Shown here: positions 33,976 to 40,222 of the stretch, in pieces
How positions within the stretch are numbered: the stretch's first letter is position 1
How the letters are laid out: the number at the start of each line of letters is the position of its first letter
Source of the DNA: Chitinophagaceae bacterium
GTDB taxonomy: Bacteria > Bacteroidota > Bacteroidia > Chitinophagales > Chitinophagaceae
Assembly (NCBI GenBank): GCA_016719015.1
Contig: JADKAZ010000007.1
Span: 93,018-157,017 of the forward strand
Length of the DNA stretch: 64,000 bases
Direction: 5' to 3'
Made by a program: the position numbers and the translations under genes
Notes under the pieces: generated by a model
Seen by the model: only the letters and a program-made list of their open reading frames with translations
What the model was told of the DNA's origin: nothing
Database searches by the model: none

Positions 33976-35247
33976 GTGTCCAGTAATCAGGGTTTTTATA
34001 TTTATAAGTCTCCTACAGATTTATTTGCCTATAATATTGGACATGGTCTTGAAAGTAACAAGGTAATGGCTGCTTTTTTTTCAAATAAAAAAGTGTTCCT
34101 TTCTTTTTATAATAAATTTCAAATGGTATCGCTGGATAGCCTTTTAATGTTTCGAGGCTTAGCCCTGCCTTATCTTACCGAGTTTCAACTTTTAAAATCG
34201 GATTCAATAGTTCAGATTAGCGACACGTTTAAATTAAAATATTTTCAAAATTTTGTAAAACTGAGGTTTTCAGTTTTGGAGTATGAAATGCCCGATCAGA
34301 TCCAATACTCTTATCGACTGAAAGGTCTTGACTCAAACTGGGTTATTACAGATCATTTAAATAGAAGTATTGTGTTTTCTAATTTAATGGCGGGTGACTA
34401 CCATTTTCAGCTAAGATCGAAATTGCCTCATACGGATTGGAGTAGCATTGTTACCTATAAGATCATCATTACTCCTCCATTTTGGAAGACGAAATGGTTC
34501 ATGGTTTTAGCCGGGGCTTTCCTTATAGCTTTTATTTCTATCGCATATAAACTTAGAGTAAAAAAAATAAGGAAAGAGGAGAGTGAGAAGAGTGCTTATG
34601 AAAAACAACTATTAGAACTCGAAGCCAAAGCCCTCCGTGCCCAAATGAACCCACATTTTATTTTTAATTGTTTGAATTCTATTAAATCATTAATTCAGGA
34701 AAAGCAAACGGAGAAAGGCGTTACCTACCTTACTACCTTTTCAAAATTGATCCGCACCTTATTTAACAATGCCGATAAAAAAGAAATCACCTTATATGAT
34801 GAAATCGAAACCTGTAAACTCTATTTACAATTAGAATCCATGCGGTTCGATACGAAGTTTTCCTACCAGGTAAACGTTGATGAAAATATTGATTTGAAAT
34901 CGGTGCAAGTCCCTGCATTAATTATTCAGCCCTTTATTGAGAATGCTATCTGGCATGGAATTATGCCAAAAAATAACGGCGGAACTGTTTTAGTCAATGT
35001 GTCTGAAAATAATGGCTATATAGAAATAGCAATAGAAGACGATGGTATTGGAAGAGAGGCATCTCAACAGAATAAATCCATTAGCACGGCACATCAATCC
35101 AAGGGTGTAAATCTTACACAGGCCCGGCTTGAGCTGGATAATTTATTACAACAGCGACAAGCTAGTCTTGTAACGATTGATAAGAAAGATGAAAATGGAA
35201 AAGCAACCGGAACAAAAGTTATTATCACTATAAAAGAAGAAATATGA
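33976..35247 (+). CDS. Sensor C-terminal fragment (Y_Y_Y, helix, histidine kinase)
   Basis: The frame is in fact open from just after the A5 run at 33808-33812; 33976 is only the first Met in it. It carries the last propeller part, the Y_Y_Y domain, one membrane helix and the complete His-kinase and ATPase regions, so the catalytic half is intact. The ATGA overlap with the response regulator suggests coupled translation. Confidence 0.75.
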   Translation: MSSNQGFYIYKSPTDLFAYNIGHGLESNKVMAAFFSNKKVFLSFYNKFQMVSLDSLLMFRGLALPYLTEFQLLKSDSIVQISDTFKLKYFQNFVKLRFSVLEYEMPDQIQYSYRLKGLDSNWVITDHLNRSIVFSNLMAGDYHFQLRSKLPHTDWSSIVTYKIIITPPFWKTKWFMVLAGAFLIAFISIAYKLRVKKIRKEESEKSAYEKQLLELEAKALRAQMNPHFIFNCLNSIKSLIQEKQTEKGVTYLTTFSKLIRTLFNNADKKEITLYDEIETCKLYLQLESMRFDTKFSYQVNVDENIDLKSVQVPALIIQPFIENAIWHGIMPKNNGGTVLVNVSENNGYIEIAIEDDGIGREASQQNKSISTAHQSKGVNLTQARLELDNLLQQRQASLVTIDKKDENGKATGTKVIITIKEEI

Positions 35248-35990
35248 TACGGGCAATTATTGTTGATGATGAACAGCATTGTATCAGGGCTTTGTTGAGC
35301 GACCTGCAGCAAAACTGTCCCGGAGTGGAAGTGGCAGATGTGTGCCACTCTGCCAAAGAAGGTATGATGAGCATTAAGAAACATAATCCTGATCTCGTTT
35401 TCTTAGATGTGGAAATGCCCTGGATGAATGGCTTTGAAATGCTGGAAGTGCTGGGAGAAATCAACTTCTCCATCATCTTTACAACTGCTCATGGTGAGTT
35501 TGCCGCAAAAGCATTCCGTATCAGTGCCATTGATTATTTGCTGAAACCCATTGACGCTAACGATTTAAAATCGGCGGTACAAAAAGTAGAAAAGAAAATG
35601 GCAGAGGGCAGCAGCCTTCAGCATATCAGTAACCTGCTCAGTAATATGAAGCAACCGGGAGCCGAACAGAAGATCGCTTTGCCGCAACGGGAAGGATATG
35701 AGTTCGTAGATGTTTCTTCTATTATTTACCTTACTGCAGAAGGTGCTTACACAAAAGTTTACATAAAAGACAAAAAGACAATGCTTATCTCCCGCACACT
35801 GGGTGATGTGGAGGAATTGTTGCCGGCAGAGTTGTTTCACCGTATACATCACTCTACGTTGGTAAATGTAAATTACATAGCACAGTTCTTAAGAACGGAT
35901 GGTGGTTATGTGGTGCTGAACAGTGGCGAAAAACTTTCTGTAAGTAAAGCCAAAAAAGAAATGCTGATGACGAGACTTGGATTGAAATAA
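35244..35990 (+). CDS. LytTR-family response regulator
   Basis: This 248-residue protein has a receiver domain (1-120) with the acidic pair D8-D9 (IIVDDEQ), phospho-acceptor D55 (LVFLDVEMPWMNG) and the conserved Lys in DYLLKPID. The C-terminal half is a LytTR DNA-binding domain (about 150-246), with YEFVDVSSIIYLTAEGAYTKV and FHRIHHSTLVNVNYI. It would be phosphorylated by the LytS-type kinase encoded just upstream; the start codon overlaps that stop (ATGA). LytTR regulators bind pairs of short repeats near promoters. Targets are unknown; neighbouring envelope genes are candidates. Confidence 0.95.
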   Translation: MIRAIIVDDEQHCIRALLSDLQQNCPGVEVADVCHSAKEGMMSIKKHNPDLVFLDVEMPWMNGFEMLEVLGEINFSIIFTTAHGEFAAKAFRISAIDYLLKPIDANDLKSAVQKVEKKMAEGSSLQHISNLLSNMKQPGAEQKIALPQREGYEFVDVSSIIYLTAEGAYTKVYIKDKKTMLISRTLGDVEELLPAELFHRIHHSTLVNVNYIAQFLRTDGGYVVLNSGEKLSVSKAKKEMLMTRLGLK

Positions 35991-36010
35991 AACAAGTTCA
36001 AACTATTTGT

Positions 36011-36645
36011 ATGCAAAAAATATTACTGCTGTTTGTTGCTGGTCTTATTTTTTTACAAAGCCATGCTGAACCCGTAATGCAAAAGCGGATACTACTATCC
36101 CCCGTATTCTTATCATCAATGCTTTTGATGCTTCGGAAATAAAGGCCCGTAAGAATAAGAAAGAGCTTTTTGCAGAACTGGCAGATAGTCTTAAGCATTA
36201 CTTACGCAATGAGATAAGGGGTAATACCGAATTTGAAATAGTAGTATCAGAGGGGCTTGAGAACGATACTGCCGGCCATATTCTCAACGGGTTATTACAG
36301 AAACATAATTGTACCAGTGCAATAATAATAAGCAAACTGAATGTTTATTTTGAACAGAATGGTGTTGAGGTAACGAAAAATAGTGATGGGAGTAAAACAA
36401 GGGAAGCTTTTTATGATATCTGTTCGGATGTTCGGTACCTGTATTATGTGAATAATGCTACCCCTGAAGTATTGGACAGGAAAAACTGTAAATTTTTTAC
36501 AAAAAGAAGTGTTGCTAGTGGTATGCTGGCGGCCGGACCGGATATAGTGGGAAAAAGTAAATATGCTTTTATTGCCATCCAGCTGAATGCCGTTATGGGT
36601 GCAGATGAAATGATCTACCTGTTGAGAAAGGAAGCGAATCAATAA
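36011..36645 (+). pseudogene. Frameshifted secreted protein of unknown function
   Basis: From 36011 the frame encodes a signal peptide (MQKILLLFVAGLIFLQSHA) and PVMQKR, then goes out of frame. One extra A in the A4 run at 36081-36084 would give PVMQKADTTIPRILIINAF and continue for about 190 residues to the stop at 36643-36645 (LNAVMGADEMIYLLRKEANQ at the end). The repaired protein would be about 211 residues, soluble and exported, and I do not recognise the family. It follows the response regulator by 20 bases, possibly in the same transcript. The start position supports a single-base loss over two separate genes. Confidence 0.6.
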
Positions 36646-37543
36646 AACTAATCAGGAAACACCCCCAGAAAAGTAACACCACTCTTCTTCTGGGATCATC
36701 TATTTTATAATCATTAAGTTTTGGGTTCGGCAAGGATTCTCCTTTTCCTTCGTACAGGAAAATAATATTCTTGATATTGGTGCCATCGCTGGACCGGCCT
36801 TTGGTAAATGTTTGAAAGAGTTCAATCACCGATTTTGCTCTTTTGCTTGACAAGGCCTGGTTCAGGTCATCATTTGTTATTTCACTTTTGCCGGAAAGCT
36901 TCAGATCGTCTTTTAAATCTTTATATAAGGAAGAGCCTTCTGAAATATGTGTTGCATCAGCATAACCTTTTGCAGTAATGACCAATGACAAAGGAAAATC
37001 CGGATATTTTTTTACAAACAAATCAATTTCTTTGGAAGCCGGTTCAAAAAAATTGCTGATAGCAGCAGCTACGGACGAACTGACGGTGTATCTGCCGGGT
37101 TCAAATAATACATCCTGTTCCAGTTTTACAACGGTATTACGGTTAATGAGATCGTTTAACAGGTTGACTTTATCATTGATGAGCTTGGATGTTTTTTGAG
37201 AAAGTGTAAGGGCATTCTGCAGCCTGTTCCAGTCATTTTTATTTACTTCTATATCTCCGATAAGTACGGAATTTTGCGCCACCAGTTTCTCAATCTCCGC
37301 ATTGGTCATCCCGATAAATTTTTTAATCCTGGAACTGACGGTGTCATCCATTTCATTGTCAGTTTGTTTTTTTTGTCGTTTTTTATCCAGTTCATTTAAA
37401 TTCTTTTGATGCTGGGCCAGCAGGCTGTCAAGAGCAGATAATTCCCGTTGATGGGAGCTAACCTTTTTTTGAGGTACACAGGAAAAAAAGCTGACAACAA
37501 TGGTAATGGCAAATAGGATATATGGTGTTCTTAAATTACGCAT
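36593..37543 (-). CDS. OmpA-like lipoprotein with coiled coil
   Basis: This 316-residue protein has a hydrophobic segment ending in FFSC (Cys at about 22), so it is probably lipid-anchored. A Lys/Glu/Gln-rich coiled coil follows (about 30-130). The C-terminal half resembles an OmpA-type peptidoglycan-binding domain: VLFEPGRYTVSSSVAAA, LVITAKGYADAT, SSKRAKSVIELFQTF and DDPRRRVVLLFW. After that the chain runs on for about 20 residues into the convergent gene; removal of one G from the G5 run at 36661-36665 would instead end it as FWGVS. The role would be cell-envelope anchoring. Confidence 0.7.
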   Translation of the reverse strand: MRNLRTPYILFAITIVVSFFSCVPQKKVSSHQRELSALDSLLAQHQKNLNELDKKRQKKQTDNEMDDTVSSRIKKFIGMTNAEIEKLVAQNSVLIGDIEVNKNDWNRLQNALTLSQKTSKLINDKVNLLNDLINRNTVVKLEQDVLFEPGRYTVSSSVAAAISNFFEPASKEIDLFVKKYPDFPLSLVITAKGYADATHISEGSSLYKDLKDDLKLSGKSEITNDDLNQALSSKRAKSVIELFQTFTKGRSSDGTNIKNIIFLYEGKGESLPNPKLNDYKIDDPRRRVVLLFWGCFLISFIDSLPFSTGRSFHLHP

Positions 37544-37603
37544 AGAACAACATTTTAGGGGTGCCTATTAAAGATAGAAAAGTATTGGCAGAAAAAAAAC
37601 TGT

Positions 37604-38485
37604 TTACACAGCAGCCAGCAAAACCTGCCAGGCCTCTTTTACTTTCCCGGAATCCAGTAGTTTTTTGGCGTACAAATGGAGTTCTTTCTCCATGTCTTCG
37701 GGGTTAATGCTATAGTATTGAATGATTTGTTTCAGGTGGGCATCATCATAAGACGGGTCAATTACGGGCATGTCATGTACATTGGCTAACTGCCCAAGAT
37801 TATTGCCTGATAAAATTTTGCTGTTGCGTATGGAAGCGGGGAGGGTGTCAATACCAATACCCAGTTGTGTATTTGGTTTTTCTACCTGGAAAAGATTGCT
37901 TTCGTTTACTACACAATACCAGTCGCCGCCCAACCTTGCTACATGGTTTATTTTTCGCTGGTCCATTTTTTTGTTATCATCCAATAAGGAATCATCAATG
38001 TGTATGACCAGTACTTCGCATATTACTAAATTACCAGCTCCACCTTCTGTACCCAATGGTTTTACTTCAATCACTTTACATTCCAGTTGTACTTTGCTTT
38101 CTTTTACCATTGGCGGTTTTATAACCGTAGCTGGAATTTCGGTAAAGCCTGCTTTTATAAATTCATTGACATCTTTTGGAAACTCACAACTCGCCAATGA
38201 CATTTGTTGCACCATATCATACGTAACGATATTGATAACTACTTCCGGCACTTCCAGTACATTTTGTAAGGTATGCTTGGTCGTATTATCTCTTACTCTC
38301 CTGGCCGGAGAAAAAACAACAATGGGTGGATTAGAAGAAAATAAATTGAAAAAACTGAACGGACTCAGGTTTACATGCCCTGCTTTATCAATGGTGGAGG
38401 CAAAGCAAATAGGCCGTGGAGCAATTACATGCTGCAGGTAGTATTGCTTTTCAGCCGGCTTTAAATCATTCAGGTTAATAAGCAT
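37604..38485 (-). CDS. Flavin reductase family protein
   Basis: This 293-residue protein shows the FMN-binding split-barrel of flavin reductase-like proteins: APRPICFASTIDKAGHVNLSPFSFFN, then PPIVVFSPARR and NTTKHTLQNV. The C-terminal extension of about 100 residues ends in a helical segment. Members bind FMN and reduce flavin or act as oxidoreductase partners; a physiological role in aromatic catabolism is suggested only by the upstream FAH-family gene. The two would be adjacent in an operon but are separated by the GxxExxY element (38496-38963). Confidence 0.85.
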   Translation of the reverse strand: MLINLNDLKPAEKQYYLQHVIAPRPICFASTIDKAGHVNLSPFSFFNLFSSNPPIVVFSPARRVRDNTTKHTLQNVLEVPEVVINIVTYDMVQQMSLASCEFPKDVNEFIKAGFTEIPATVIKPPMVKESKVQLECKVIEVKPLGTEGGAGNLVICEVLVIHIDDSLLDDNKKMDQRKINHVARLGGDWYCVVNESNLFQVEKPNTQLGIGIDTLPASIRNSKILSGNNLGQLANVHDMPVIDPSYDDAHLKQIIQYYSINPEDMEKELHLYAKKLLDSGKVKEAWQVLLAAV

Positions 38486-38495
38486 ATCAATACAT

Positions 38496-38963
38496 TTACC
38501 GCAGAGAACAGGAGAAAAGGAGGTTACGCAGAGTTAAAAATTATAAACTATTCTATTAAACCCGTCTTTCAGTAATGGTACGTTAAAATTAATTAAATAA
38601 CCCAGGCTCTTGTTAGCCAATTTTAAATATGTTATTAGTTGTGCTTTAAAAATTGGTTCAATTGCAACAACAGATTTTATTTCCAGTATTATTTCCTCCT
38701 CTACTAAAATGTCCATAACATACACTTTCCCAAGCGGCTCTCCTTTATATTCCAATTCTACAGGTACCTGTACTCTTGCTTTGATTCCTCTTAATTGTAT
38801 TTCCCTGACCAGGGCTATCACATAAGCAGACTCCAACAAACCAGGTCCCAATTCCCGATGCACTGTAATGCAGGCATCAAGAATAATTCCTCCAATTTCA
38901 TTTAATTTCTCTCTTGTCATATTCTCTGCGATAACTCAGCGAACTCATGTTCTCTGCGGTTAA
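38496..38963. repeat. Inverted-repeat-bracketed element carrying GxxExxY gene
   Basis: The left arm (38496-38533) and the reverse complement of the right arm (38924-38963) share ACCGCAGAGAACA and CGCAGAG with a few indels and mismatches between. They bracket one gene with almost no spare sequence. The whole lies between two same-strand genes. The arms are made of degenerate CGCAGAG units. Confidence 0.6.
38534..38920 (-). CDS. GxxExxY protein
   Basis: This 128-residue protein has the name-giving motif GPGLLESAY near residues 24-32, preceded by CITVHREL. Its middle, GKVYMDILVEEEIILEIKSV in outline, resembles the catalytic strand pair of PD-(D/E)xK nucleases (D and ExK), as noted for this family (TIGR04256/PF13366). 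No signal peptide is visible. The gene is bracketed by CGCAGAG-type inverted repeats and sits between two genes that otherwise look like an operon. The biological role of the family is unsettled. The reading frame is intact. Confidence 0.9.
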   Translation of the reverse strand: MTREKLNEIGGIILDACITVHRELGPGLLESAYVIALVREIQLRGIKARVQVPVELEYKGEPLGKVYVMDILVEEEIILEIKSVVAIEPIFKAQLITYLKLANKSLGYLINFNVPLLKDGFNRIVYNF

Positions 38964-38967
38964 TCTC

Positions 38968-39975
38968 TCAACTTTTCTTCAGTTTCAAAATACTCCAGTC
39001 ACTTTCCTCAGCAATAATGGTGTTACTTAACAACCCTAAGCCGTCAATCTCCATTTCCACCACATCATCAGGTTGCAACCATTGTTCCTGGTAGTTGGGG
39101 TCATTTAATTTTCCGGTGCCGTTCAATTCAAGAAAACATCCGGTACCAACTGTGCCGCTGCCAATTACATCTCCGGGATAAAGATCAACACCATAAGAAG
39201 CCCTTTCAATAATTTCAGCAAACGTCCAATCCATATCACCCACACTTCCTTCACTCACCTGTTTGCCATTCACCCTGCACTTCATGCCAAGATTCCAGGC
39301 GGTGCCGGTATGGTTTTCCTTCGCTGGAATTTCAAATGACTGCAGTTCATCCAGCGTTACCAGCCAGGGGCCGATAGCGGTAGAAAAATCTTTTCCTTTA
39401 GCGGGACCAAGATTCAGCAACATCTCTTCCATCTGCAAACGTCTTGCACTTATATCATTCATGATCATCAGGCCACCGATGTATTCATCAGCATCTTTCG
39501 CTTTTATATTTCTGCCTTGTTTGCAAATAACAATGGCTGCTTCCAGTTCAAAATCTAATTTCTCAAAATGATCGGGCATACAGCGGACTTCCCCGGGCCC
39601 GGTGATGCTGTGATGATTGGTAAAATAAAAAATCGGGTACTGGTCAAATTCCGGAATCATATCCACCTTTCTGTTTCTTCTGGCGGCCGCCACATGCTGG
39701 CGAAATGCATATCCATCCCGGCAACTGGTAGGAAAGGGAACGGGTGCCAGCAACTGCACATCTTTTAACGGAACACCCCGGTTAGTTGTCCTTGTCCCTT
39801 CTTTCAGCATCAGCTCACCAGCCTGTGCCATGGGAAAACTGTCTTCCCAGTAATTTAAAAACATACCCATACTGTTTGGAAGGTCGGGATGCAGCACTTC
39901 CATATCGTAAATCATGTCATTGATCAATACGCCAAGCTGTTCTCTTTCTTCTTTGATGTAGGAAACTAATTTCAT
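38968..39975 (-). CDS. Fumarylacetoacetate hydrolase family protein
   Basis: This 335-residue protein matches the FAH fold, a metal-dependent hydrolase or decarboxylase of keto acids. Visible landmarks are FELEAAIVICKQGRNI (metal-ligand Glu pair), MIMNDISARRLQ, and GDVIGSGTVGTGCFLELNG near the end. The N-terminal part, MKLVSYIKEEREQLGVLIND, is typical of the short FAH type used in tyrosine or homoprotocatechuate-type breakdown. The downstream flavin reductase gene, separated only by the GxxExxY element, may belong to the same pathway. The substrate is not proven. Confidence 0.9.
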   Translation of the reverse strand: MKLVSYIKEEREQLGVLINDMIYDMEVLHPDLPNSMGMFLNYWEDSFPMAQAGELMLKEGTRTTNRGVPLKDVQLLAPVPFPTSCRDGYAFRQHVAAARRNRKVDMIPEFDQYPIFYFTNHHSITGPGEVRCMPDHFEKLDFELEAAIVICKQGRNIKAKDADEYIGGLMIMNDISARRLQMEEMLLNLGPAKGKDFSTAIGPWLVTLDELQSFEIPAKENHTGTAWNLGMKCRVNGKQVSEGSVGDMDWTFAEIIERASYGVDLYPGDVIGSGTVGTGCFLELNGTGKLNDPNYQEQWLQPDDVVEMEIDGLGLLSNTIIAEESDWSILKLKKS

Positions 39976-40020
39976 AATGAGTTGTGTATAGGGCCGCTAA
40001 GGTACAATAAGAAATACAAG

Positions 40021-40182
40021 CACACGGATGACACTGATTAAACGGATAAACACAGATTTTTTCTGCTTCGCAGAAAATTTAGATTATTTCAGCAATCCTA
40101 AACCCTGCAAAGCAGGATATCCTTGTTCATCCGTAATTCAAAGAAATCCGTTTAAATCTTTCCAATCCGTGTTATCCGTGTG
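40021..40182. repeat. Imperfect inverted repeat, gene-free
   Basis: CACACGGATGACACTGATTA at 40021 and the reverse complement of 40146-40182 share CACACGGATAACAC/GATTA and TTTAAACGGAT blocks. Between them lies a small hairpin (TTCTGCTTCGCAGAA). The 162-base structure holds no gene. It fills most of the space between the FAH gene and the GH9 gene. Confidence 0.6.
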
Positions 40183-40222
40183 CCAATGTATTTAAACCAA
40201 AGGTTGTTTGTAAATTGGTGTC

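Larger units (their letters stand above)
32116..35247 (+). pseudogene. Two-component sensor (propeller, Y_Y_Y, LytS-type kinase), three frameshifts
   Basis: Read across three one-base losses, the gene would encode about 1044 residues. It has a signal peptide, two-component-regulator propeller repeats, a Y_Y_Y domain (IQYSYRLKGLDSNWV, GDYHFQLRS), one membrane helix (FMVLAGAFLIAFISIAY) and a LytS/YpdA-type kinase with LRAQMNPHFIFNCLNSIKSL (phospho-acceptor His) and IIQPFIENAIWHGI (N box). The breaks lie at A7 (32933-32939), T3 (33239-33241) and A5 (33808-33812). Each needs one more base and together they return to the first frame. The response regulator gene overlaps the stop by 4 bases, so they form a system. 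Either sequencing errors or an inactivated sensor explain it. Confidence 0.75.

Noticed and set aside
37770..38441. 223-residue plus-strand ORF inside the flavin reductase gene
   Set aside because: Antisense shadow; composition is not protein-like.
38496..38963. Short CRISPR array in the CGCAGAG repeats
   Set aside because: The units are degenerate, unevenly spaced and arranged as two inverted arms, not direct repeats with unique spacers.
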